Below, one piece after another: positions 8,522-14,943 of a DNA stretch of 33,708 nucleotides; the first letter of the stretch is position 1; the number at the start of each line of letters is the position of its first letter. A program made the position numbers and the translations under genes. A model generated the notes under the pieces. It was given only the letters and a program-made list of their open reading frames with translations, searched no databases and was not told where the DNA came from. The stretch lies in NCBI GenBank assembly GCA_910576875.1, contig CAJTKI010000006.1, forward strand, positions 4,182 to 37,889, given 5' to 3'. This DNA is from an uncultured Christensenella sp. GTDB lineage: Bacteria > Bacillota > Clostridia > Christensenellales > UBA3700.

Positions 8522-8524
8522 CGG

Positions 8525-8553
8525 TTCTCGCCGCGACCGCATGCGCGGCGAAC
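8525..8553 (-). terminator. GC-rich hairpin after gerQ-like gene, possible terminator
   Basis: On the minus strand TTCGCCGCG (8552-8544) pairs with CGCGGCGAG (8535-8527). The stem is strong but lacks a proper U-run; it lies immediately 5' of the rsmF promoter. Confidence 0.4.
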
Positions 8554-8558
8554 GAGAT

Positions 8559-8849
8559 TCAGTTGCGGGCGGACGCGGCGATCGGCGCAACCGCGCCGGG
8601 ACGCAGGAACGTCACGAATTTGAGATTGAACACGTCGCAGACGGTATACATCCCCTGCGCCGCATGGAACAGCACGATAAATTTTTCCGCGACCGAATAC
8701 AGGATGCCCGTCTTGGACACGATCTGATTGGATCCGACCAAAAAGTCGCATCGCACTTCTTCTCCCAAGTGCATGGACAGCACCTGTTGGATCGAGCCGC
8801 GGTACGCGATGCCGTCCAAATCCGGAGTCGGCGTTGCAAAATCATTCAT
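8559..8849 (-). CDS. Small GerQ-like spore coat/germination protein
   Basis: 96 residues. A central segment of about 65 residues (residues 17-82) has the alternating hydrophobic pattern of a small beta-barrel: a leading helix Q-Q-V-L-S-M-H-L-G, then strands around VRCDFLVG, TGILYSVAEKFIVLF and YTVCDVFNLKFVTFLRPG. This resembles the GerQ core, in which a strand pattern follows a short helix. Context adds weight: it follows cwlJ by 10 nt with its own TAGGAG site, and in Bacillus subtilis cwlJ and gerQ form one operon in which GerQ is needed for CwlJ to reach the spore coat. The sequence match is weak, and the Gln/Lys-rich N-terminal region of Bacillus GerQ is absent. An unrelated small coat protein remains possible. 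Confidence 0.5.
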   Translation of the reverse strand: MNDFATPTPDLDGIAYRGSIQQVLSMHLGEEVRCDFLVGSNQIVSKTGILYSVAEKFIVLFHAAQGMYTVCDVFNLKFVTFLRPGAVAPIAASARN

Positions 8850-8859
8850 ATCATCACTC

Positions 8860-9288
8860 CTAAGTCAAATAATAGTCTCCCGTCGGATTGTAAAAACAGT
8901 GGTCGCCGATCCGAACGGACAGCTGACCGGAAGAATTGGGAAAAGATTGCCGACATTCCGGCGAAAACGGATTGTAGTACCACAGCGCGTCGGACACCAT
9001 CGGCAAGCGATTGCCCGACAGCGCCCATTCGGCAATGTCGTAATGCACCTGCGTAGGCGTAGCATTGTAAATATTCTGCGGATTGTACGTTCCGCCGATT
9101 TGCTCGCGCGCGCAGTCGAACTGCCGCGGCGCGAAAATCACGTCCCGCACCGTGTTGTACCTACCGTATTCGCCGCTGTCCGCACGAATCCGATTGACGA
9201 CGACCGTTGCGACGGCGCGCATCCCGTCTTCGCCTTCTCCGCCGGCCTCGCACTGGATAATGCGCGCCAAAAGTTCTACGTCCGACAT
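8860..9288 (-). CDS. cwlJ: Spore cortex-lytic cell wall hydrolase, CwlJ type
   Basis: 142 residues from the ATG at 9288, which follows an excellent AGGGAGGT by 5 nt; this length equals B. subtilis CwlJ and there is no signal peptide, unlike SleB. The Hydrolase_2 core is clear: L-L-A-R-I-I-Q-C-E-A-G-G-E-G with the catalytic Glu near residue 14, V-A-T-V-V-V-N-R, V-I-F-A-P-R-Q-F, a W-Y-Y-N-P segment and the closing C-F-Y-N-P-T-G. CwlJ-type enzymes degrade muramic-lactam cortex peptidoglycan during germination. The gene sits behind the anSME terminator, so it must have its own promoter; I see no good sigma-A site, which would fit a sporulation sigma factor. It is the best evidence that this organism makes endospores. 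Confidence 0.88.
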   Translation of the reverse strand: MSDVELLARIIQCEAGGEGEDGMRAVATVVVNRIRADSGEYGRYNTVRDVIFAPRQFDCAREQIGGTYNPQNIYNATPTQVHYDIAEWALSGNRLPMVSDALWYYNPFSPECRQSFPNSSGQLSVRIGDHCFYNPTGDYYLT

Positions 9289-9357
9289 GTTGACCTCCCT
9301 GCAACATATGCCGCCGCAGACGCGCGCGTGTCCGTCCGTCTCCAATTGCCGTCGCAT

Positions 9358-9380
9358 AAAAAAATCGGGGCGCGCCCGAT
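9358..9380 (-). terminator. Rho-independent terminator of the exonuclease-anSME operon
   Basis: On the minus strand a 6-bp stem ATCGGG/CCCGAT with loop CGCGC is followed by seven U. It isolates cwlJ from the preceding operon. Confidence 0.85.
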
Positions 9381-9405
9381 TCGATCCTTCTTCATCCGCA
9401 AAACG

Positions 9406-10485
9406 TTATCCCAACGCGTCGAACAGCGGCATGCTCGCCGCAAAAAAACGCTTGTACGCGGCGCAGTAATCGCGATCTTCGCGATAACGACGACATCCGC
9501 CCGCACGGCAAATCGGATAATATTCGCACGCGCGGCAATGCGGCGGCGCGGACGGCGCCGTACGGGCAAAACGCACCGCGTTCTCGCTGTTCGCCAATTC
9601 CGCAAAATCGCTGTCGCAAATATTGCCCAGCAGCCACTCGTCCAAACAGTAGAAGTCGCACGGATACACGTTGCCGCCCGCTTCGATGACAAACTGCCGC
9701 GCGCAACGCCCCGACACGCCGCACTGCTCGTATCCTTGCCCGCGCCGCAGGCGCACCCAATTGTCGAAAAGTCGAACGGAGACATAGCGCCCCGCCATCC
9801 AATCCGCGATGTAGAGTCGAAACAAGCGAATCAAAAAATCCCCGTACGCATCGACCGTCATATACATTTCGTCTTCCCGATCGTCGCCCGAGGGACGCAG
9901 ACACGGAATGAACTGCAAATACCGAAATCCGCATTCCGCGGTCAAGTACCGATAGACGCGTTCCGCATGCCGCGCGACGTATCCCGTCGCGACGACGACG
10001 ATGTTGAACGGCACGCCGCCGTCCGTCAGATATTGCGCCGCGCGCAGAATGTCGGGATGCGCGTTCCGACCCGCCGCGTCCACGCGATAGCGGTTGGCGT
10101 CGAAATCGCCGTCCAGACTCAAACCGATCAAAAAGCCGTGTTCGACAAAAAACGCCGTCCACGTCCGATCCACCAACGTGCCGTTGGTCTGCAAACTATA
10201 ACAGATTTTGCAGTTGTCGGTATTATAGCGCGCAACGCACTCCGTAAACGTCTCGAAATATTCCAATCCCGCCAAGAGCGGCTCGCCGCCCTGAAACACG
10301 AAATACACGTCTCCGCCCGCCGCGTATTCCAACGCTTTGCGCACCGTCTGCTCCGTCGTCTCGCGCGACATGACGCCGTAGTCGAAACACGCCCGCGCGC
10401 GCGCCAACGCATGATAAAAACAATATTCGCACCGCAGATTGCAATTGCTCGACGCGGGTTTGATCATGACGGACAGATTGGGCAT
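9406..10485 (-). CDS. Anaerobic sulfatase-maturating enzyme family radical SAM/SPASM protein
   Basis: 359 residues, colinear over its full length with the clostridial anSME family as I recall it. The radical SAM cluster is Cys15, Cys19, Cys22 (CNLRCEYC), and F-Q-G-G-E-P-L-L-A-G and S-L-Q-T-N-G-T-L follow. The C-terminal SPASM region contains two groups of cysteines for two further Fe-S clusters (CGVSGRC, YPCDFYC and CRACEYYPICRAGGC). The family oxidises a Cys or Ser in sulfatases to formylglycine. No sulfatase or other obvious substrate peptide is in the window, so the target is unknown. The ATG at 10485 follows TAGGAG at a good distance. It is 38 nt after the exonuclease gene, in the same operon. 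Confidence 0.85.
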   Translation of the reverse strand: MPNLSVMIKPASSNCNLRCEYCFYHALARARACFDYGVMSRETTEQTVRKALEYAAGGDVYFVFQGGEPLLAGLEYFETFTECVARYNTDNCKICYSLQTNGTLVDRTWTAFFVEHGFLIGLSLDGDFDANRYRVDAAGRNAHPDILRAAQYLTDGGVPFNIVVVATGYVARHAERVYRYLTAECGFRYLQFIPCLRPSGDDREDEMYMTVDAYGDFLIRLFRLYIADWMAGRYVSVRLFDNWVRLRRGQGYEQCGVSGRCARQFVIEAGGNVYPCDFYCLDEWLLGNICDSDFAELANSENAVRFARTAPSAPPHCRACEYYPICRAGGCRRYREDRDYCAAYKRFFAASMPLFDALG

Positions 10486-10523
10486 TTCGATCTCCTATCG
10501 CGCGTTGCGTGCGCCAAGCAAAC

Positions 10524-11582
10524 TCAGCGCGGATCGCGCACCTGCTCCGTCTGCGTCGCCTGTTGCGCGGAAGAACGTCTGCGACGCGGTTTGTGACGGC
10601 GTTTGCCGCGCAACTGCGTAATCGACATCAACGGACAGTCGTTGTATTCTTCGCGCGGAATCGCGAGCAATTCCAACATGCCTTCCTCGTCCAGTACGGT
10701 CAACTCCTTACCCGTCGCGCGAATCTCGTCGATGCGCTTCGTGCGCACGCACGGATCGCCCCATTGCAGATAATAATCGCTATTGCCGATCTTGGAACAA
10801 TACTGTCCCCCGTGATCGCGGATGCTCTTGACCAAATACAGCGCTTCTTTGAACTTCTCGCTCTCGAACGCCTTGGAAAAACAAAAATTTTTGTCCCACA
10901 GACCCGATTTTTTGTATTGCGGCAGCGGTCTGCAATGTCTGGAAAATTCGGTCAGTTTCTTCGTGTACGCGGGCGTGGTGAAATGATTGATCACCGCTCC
11001 GTGCTCGGCGGTATAATACGCGGAGGGACACAGCGCGAGCAACGCGTCCGGCGCGACCTTTTCTTCCTTGCACAGACGCGCGAACACCTGCATCGTCAAA
11101 AACGCGTCGTAGTCGCTGCGATGCAACGCCAACGAACAGTCGATCCCGTACGTCTCGCAAATCTTGCTCAAACCTTTGTCGAACTGCGACTTCGTAAAAT
11201 ACCGATGCAGCAACTGCGTATCGTATGCGGTAAAGTCAAAATAATCCAGCTTATAACGCGCGCACTCCGACATCAAAAACCGCATGTCGTTGTTGACGGA
11301 ATGTCCGAACGCGACGCGGTCGGGCGCGGTCAGCAGATCGCGGATCAATCTGTAATAATGCGGAAAGTCGGGCGCGTTTTTGAACTGTTCCATCGGGTAC
11401 GCCAATTCGATCTCCACCTTGCCGCGCGCGCCCAAATGAAACTTGTGCCGCGGATTGATGACGATGTCGCGTTGATCCAACACCTGCAAATCCTCGTTGG
11501 TCAATACATATCCGAAACTGCATATCTTGCCGTTGCCGCCAAAACAATTGGCGCATTCTATATCGAAAAATAAATACTCCAC
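10524..11582 (-). CDS. DEDDh 3'-5' exonuclease (DnaQ/RNase T superfamily) with basic C-terminal tail
   Basis: 352 residues with a GTG start at 11582, preceded by GGGGAGA. Residues 1-190 carry the exonuclease motifs: Exo I FFDIECAN (Asp7, Glu9), Exo II GHSVNNDMRFL near residue 93 and Exo III HRSDYDAFLT near 155 with the His and Asp of the DEDDh type. The rest (about 200-320) is not recognised, and the last 30 residues include a very basic stretch (RGKRRHKPRRRR) likely to bind nucleic acid. It could trim RNA or repair DNA; the sequence does not decide. It is the first gene of an operon with the anSME homologue, an unexplained pairing. Confidence 0.8.
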   Translation of the reverse strand: MEYLFFDIECANCFGGNGKICSFGYVLTNEDLQVLDQRDIVINPRHKFHLGARGKVEIELAYPMEQFKNAPDFPHYYRLIRDLLTAPDRVAFGHSVNNDMRFLMSECARYKLDYFDFTAYDTQLLHRYFTKSQFDKGLSKICETYGIDCSLALHRSDYDAFLTMQVFARLCKEEKVAPDALLALCPSAYYTAEHGAVINHFTTPAYTKKLTEFSRHCRPLPQYKKSGLWDKNFCFSKAFESEKFKEALYLVKSIRDHGGQYCSKIGNSDYYLQWGDPCVRTKRIDEIRATGKELTVLDEEGMLELLAIPREEYNDCPLMSITQLRGKRRHKPRRRRSSAQQATQTEQVRDPR

Positions 11583-11635
11583 GATTCTCCCCGACGCGCG
11601 CGTACGCCCGCCACGTTATCAGACTGTACATGTTT

Positions 11636-11665
11636 ATCCTACCACAAACCGCCGCGCGCGGTCAA
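11636..11665 (-). promoter_or_regulatory. Promoter of the exonuclease-anSME operon
   Basis: TTGACC (11665-11660), an 18-bp spacer and TAGGAT (11641-11636) give a leader of about 50 nt before the GTG at 11582. Confidence 0.65.
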
Positions 11666-11705
11666 GCGCTTGCCGCACTTGTCGCGCAAGGCAAGCGCGT
11701 TTTTT
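11666..11705 (+). terminator. Rightward terminator-like hairpin between divergent genes
   Basis: A perfect 9-bp stem, GCGCTTGCC (11666-11674) and GGCAAGCGC (11690-11698), is followed by G and six T on the plus strand. No rightward gene precedes it; it may shield guaA from antisense transcription through the exonuclease gene. Confidence 0.5.
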
Positions 11706-11762
11706 CGATCGGATTCGCGCAAAAAAAAATCGCCTTGCATACGCGCAGATGCGCGCAAGAAA

Positions 11763-11791
11763 TTGACAAGATTCGACGCAAGTAGTAAAAT
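11763..11791 (+). promoter_or_regulatory. Promoter of guaA
   Basis: Perfect TTGACA (11763-11768), a 17-bp spacer and TAAAAT (11786-11791). AAGGAG at 11812-11817 lies 7 nt before the ATG at 11825. The leader is only about 27 nt, too short for a purine riboswitch. Confidence 0.9.
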
Positions 11792-11824
11792 AACTTTGTA
11801 ACTTTTTCGACAAGGAGCTAACGT

Positions 11825-13102
11825 ATGAAACAAGACATGATTGTGATTCTGGATCTCGGCAGCGAAGAAAATTCCGCTCTCGCCAGACAAATCCGCGCCA
11901 TGGGCGTATACAGCGAGATCCATCCGCACGACATCTCGCTCGCCGCGCTTCGCGCGCTGCCCAACGTCAAAGGCGTCATCCTCAACGGCGGACCCAACAA
12001 CGTCGTGGACGGCAAGCGCATCGACGTCGCCGACGAGATCTATGCAAGCGGGATCCCGACCGTGGCGTTGGATCATCCGACCGACCGTTGCCGTACGCTC
12101 GAAGCGGCGCGTCTGCGCGAGTTCCTGTTCGAAACCTGCGCGTGCGAAGCCAACTGGAACATGCCCAACTTTATCGACGACCAAGTCGAATTGTTGCGCA
12201 GACAGATCGGCGACCGCAAAGTGTTGCTCGCGCTTTCGGGCGGCGTAGACAGCTCCGTCGTCGCGGCGTTGCTGATCCGCGCGATCGGCAAACAACTCGT
12301 GTGCGTACACGTCAACCACGGTCTGCTCCGCAAGGGCGAGCCGGAACAAGTCGTGCGCGTCTTCCGCGAAGAACTCGGCGCGACGCTGATCTATTCCGAT
12401 TCGGTCGACCGTTTTCTGGACAAGCTGGACGGCGTGTCCGATCCCGAACAAAAGCGCAAAATCATCGGCGCGGAATTCATCCGCGTATTCGAGGAAGAAG
12501 CGCGCAAGCTCGACGGCATCGACTTCCTGGCGCAAGGCACGATCTACCCCGACATCGTCGAGAGCGGCACCAAGACCAATAAGATCGTCAAATCGCACCA
12601 CAATGTCGGCGGATTGCCCGACGATCTGCAATTTGAGTTGGTCGAACCGCTCAAATATCTCTTCAAAGACGAAGTCCGCGCCTGCGGCAAGGAACTCGGC
12701 TTGCCCGACGACATGGTATACCGTCAGCCCTTCCCCGGACCGGGTCTGGGCGTGCGCTGTCTGGGCGCGATCACGCGCGACCGTCTCGAAGCGGTGCGCG
12801 AATCGGATGCGATCCTGCGCGAAGAGTTTGCCAACGCCGGACTGCAAGGCAAAGTGTGGCAGTATTTTACGCTGATTCCGGACACCAAGTCGGTCGGCGT
12901 CAAAGACAACGCCCGCTCGTACGAGTGGCCCGTCATACTCCGCGCCGTCAATACCGTGGACGCGATGACCGCGACGATCGAACATATCGATTGGGCGGTG
13001 CTCGACAAAATCACGCGCCGCATCGTCACCGAAGTCAAAGGCGTCAACCGCGTCTGCTACGACCTGACTCCGAAGCCCACCGGCACGATTGAGTGGGAAT
13101 AA
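11825..13102 (+). CDS. guaA: GMP synthase with deleted glutamine amidotransferase core
   Basis: 425 residues; typical GuaA has about 510-525. Residues 115-425 are a complete ATP-pyrophosphatase and dimerisation half: LSGGVDSS (138-144), YPDIVES, the GGLPDDLQFEL segment and the usual C-terminus ending TGTIEWE, so XMP amination to GMP should be retained. The N-terminal half begins like a class I amidotransferase (VILDLGSEENSALARQIR, VILNGGP at 51-57), but after GIPTVALD the chain jumps to the last helix of that domain (REFLFETCACEANWNM). The nucleophile elbow (normally GICYGMQ; Asp83 stands at the Cys position) and the His-Pro-Glu motif are both missing, about 80 residues in all. The frame is clean, with a consensus promoter and ribosome site, so this is a working gene, not a broken one. 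The enzyme should depend on free NH3. Confidence 0.93.
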   Translation: MKQDMIVILDLGSEENSALARQIRAMGVYSEIHPHDISLAALRALPNVKGVILNGGPNNVVDGKRIDVADEIYASGIPTVALDHPTDRCRTLEAARLREFLFETCACEANWNMPNFIDDQVELLRRQIGDRKVLLALSGGVDSSVVAALLIRAIGKQLVCVHVNHGLLRKGEPEQVVRVFREELGATLIYSDSVDRFLDKLDGVSDPEQKRKIIGAEFIRVFEEEARKLDGIDFLAQGTIYPDIVESGTKTNKIVKSHHNVGGLPDDLQFELVEPLKYLFKDEVRACGKELGLPDDMVYRQPFPGPGLGVRCLGAITRDRLEAVRESDAILREEFANAGLQGKVWQYFTLIPDTKSVGVKDNARSYEWPVILRAVNTVDAMTATIEHIDWAVLDKITRRIVTEVKGVNRVCYDLTPKPTGTIEWE

Positions 13103-13124
13103 TTCGGCTTACCCCGATCAAACG

Positions 13125-13153
13125 AAAGACACGATTGCCAATCGTGTCTTTTT
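13125..13153. terminator. Bidirectional terminator between guaA and the aldo/keto reductase operon
   Basis: A perfect 12-bp stem, AAAGACACGATT (13125-13136) and AATCGTGTCTTT (13140-13151), has a GCC loop with A-rich and T-rich flanks. It serves two converging transcripts. Confidence 0.92.
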
Positions 13154-13178
13154 GTTTGTCTCTGTTTGCGCGACGCGC

Positions 13179-14189
13179 TCAGTTTTCGTAGTCGCCCGAC
13201 AGAATGCGCTCGATCGCGTCCAATTCCTGCAAATCGAAATCGGTATTTTCGATCGCGTGCAGATTTTCGAGCAATTGTCTGCAATCGCTCGCGCCGATCA
13301 GGACGGACGTGACGACGGGATTGTGCATGATCCATGCGATCGCCATTTGCGCCATCGTCTGACCGCGTTCGGCGGCGATGCGGCTCAATTCCGTCACGCG
13401 CTCCAAATTGGCGGCGTGGAACAGCTTGTCCGAAATCGTATGCGACTTGGCGCGTCTGGAATCGGCGGGGATCCCGTCCCGATACCGTCCGGCGAGAATG
13501 CCCTGCGCCAACGGACTGAACGCGACGCATCCGATCCCGTCCGCGTCCAACACGTCGCACAGCGACGGCTCCCCGCGTTCGATCGCGCGATCCAGCATAT
13601 TGTAACGCGCCTGATGCACGATAAACGGCGTGCCCTGCGCGCGCAACAACTCGTAAATCTGCTCCGTCCGATCCGCCGGATAATTGGAAATACCGACATA
13701 CAGCGCTTTGCCTTGCCGCACGATCAGATCGAGCGTATGCGCGACTTCTTCAAGCGGCGTATTGGGATCGGGACGATGATGATAAAAGATATCGACGTAT
13801 TCCAGTCCCATGCGACGCAGGCTTTGATCGAGCGACGCGATCAGATATTTTTTACTGCCCCAGTCTCCGTACGGTCCGTCCCACATCGTATATCCGGCTT
13901 TGGTCGAGACGATCATTTCGTCGCGCAGATACCCGAACGTATCGTGCAGTACGCGTCCGAAACACGATTCCGCGGCGCCGGGCAACGGTCCGTAATTGTT
14001 CGCCAAATCAAAATGCGTCACGCCGTGATCGAACGCCGTCGTCAAGATGCGTCTGCACGTCTCGGGATCGCTGTGCGTTCCGAAATTCTGCCACAGCCCC
14101 AACGAGATCGCCGGCAGCATGAGACCGCTGTTGCCGCAATAATTGTACGGCATGTTCATATAGCGTTGTGGATTGGGAAGGTATTGCAT
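13179..14189 (-). CDS. Aldo/keto reductase, YghZ (L-glyceraldehyde 3-phosphate reductase) type
   Basis: 336 residues, colinear with E. coli YghZ from the first residues (N-P-x-R-Y, Y-x-Y-C-G-x-S-G-L, LPAxSLGLW) to near the end. The AKR tetrad is present: Asp61 and Tyr66 in FDLANNYGP, Lys97 in STKAG and His138 in FYHHRPD; SVLIGAS near the C-terminus is part of the NADPH site. YghZ reduces methylglyoxal and L-glyceraldehyde 3-phosphate, so a detoxification role is likely, but AKR substrates are hard to predict. It is the last gene of an operon, 16 nt after radC, with GGAG 8 nt before its ATG. Confidence 0.85.
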   Translation of the reverse strand: MQYLPNPQRYMNMPYNYCGNSGLMLPAISLGLWQNFGTHSDPETCRRILTTAFDHGVTHFDLANNYGPLPGAAESCFGRVLHDTFGYLRDEMIVSTKAGYTMWDGPYGDWGSKKYLIASLDQSLRRMGLEYVDIFYHHRPDPNTPLEEVAHTLDLIVRQGKALYVGISNYPADRTEQIYELLRAQGTPFIVHQARYNMLDRAIERGEPSLCDVLDADGIGCVAFSPLAQGILAGRYRDGIPADSRRAKSHTISDKLFHAANLERVTELSRIAAERGQTMAQMAIAWIMHNPVVTSVLIGASDCRQLLENLHAIENTDFDLQELDAIERILSGDYEN

Positions 14190-14205
14190 CGTTGGATCTC
14201 CGCGC

Positions 14206-14943
14206 TTATTTGGTGTCCGAAATCTCGGTACTGTTCATAAAATCGTAATATCGGTTGCGGTATTCCCGCAGATGTCCGTCGTACAGAAAGCTGTATATCG
14301 CGCCGCGCGCGACGATCACGTGATCGATCAGCAGGATCCCCATCATTTCCAGCGACGCGGCAGCCCATTTGGTAAATTCGATGTCCTTGACGGAAGGTTG
14401 TACGGCTCCGCTGGGGTGATTGTGCACCAGATACAGATTGGGCGCTTGCAGATTGTGACACATCATCACGAGTTTGCGCGTCAGCAACTGACATTCTTCC
14501 GCAGACCCGACGCCCAATTCGCAACGCGTCGCCAACCTGCCCGCATTGTCGACCGCAAGCATAAAAATGTGCTCTTCGTTGTCGTTTTGCAACAACGGCA
14601 GCACATACGCGCGCAACTGTTGGGGCGTCGCGAGCATCGGACGCTCGCCCAGCTTGTCCAACTGATAGCGTTTGAGCACCGACGGCAGCGTCGACAGAAA
14701 CAACGCCGCGTTGTCCGTCATATTCGGGACGCTCGCCAACATTGCAGGATCCGATTCCAATACGCCCGACAGCGAGCCGAATTTGCGGATCAACGCATGC
14801 GCGAGCGCGTTCGTATCTTTGCGCGGCACGTACGCGTACAGCAGATATTCCAACAGCTCGTGCGCCTGCAATTTTTCGCAGCCCTGTTCGCGGATGCGCT
14901 CCCGCATACGGGTGCGATGGTTGTCGTGCAGATGGTCGCTCAT
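14206..14943 (-). CDS. radC: RadC/JAB-domain protein
   Basis: 245 residues. The N-terminal part (about 20-85) is a helix-hairpin-helix-like region; the C-terminal JAMM metalloprotease-like domain has His174, His176, Ser184 and Asp187 in HNHPSGAVQPSVKD, so the zinc site is intact. It lacks the extended N-terminal E-R-P/R-E-x-L motif of many RadC proteins and instead starts with a His-rich stretch. The old DNA-repair role is disputed; JAMM chemistry suggests a peptidase or deaminase-like hydrolase. The ATG at 14943 overlaps the TGA of the ATPase gene by 4 bp, so translation is coupled. Confidence 0.85.
   Translation of the reverse strand: MSDHLHDNHRTRMRERIREQGCEKLQAHELLEYLLYAYVPRKDTNALAHALIRKFGSLSGVLESDPAMLASVPNMTDNAALFLSTLPSVLKRYQLDKLGERPMLATPQQLRAYVLPLLQNDNEEHIFMLAVDNAGRLATRCELGVGSAEECQLLTRKLVMMCHNLQAPNLYLVHNHPSGAVQPSVKDIEFTKWAAASLEMMGILLIDHVIVARGAIYSFLYDGHLREYRNRYYDFMNSTEISDTK

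Noticed and set aside
1913..9056. Long plus-strand frames (952 and 1200 codons) over mutY-alr-dat and over the Wzz-like to cwlJ genes
   Set aside because: They run across several real genes and intergenic terminators on the other strand and resemble no protein; same codon-bias effect.
9289..9357. Sigma-E or sigma-K-like promoter before cwlJ
   Set aside because: A CATATG-type sequence occurs at about the right place, but the -35 part does not match convincingly, and such short motifs are common.
12056..12130. Frameshift or pseudogene explanation for the short GuaA
   Set aside because: The frame continues without stop or shift, both sides align to GuaA in frame, and promoter and ribosome site are intact. 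An in-frame deletion fits better.
11639..12985. 448-codon minus-strand frame over guaA
   Set aside because: It is the antisense shadow of a well-supported guaA and crosses the guaA promoter.
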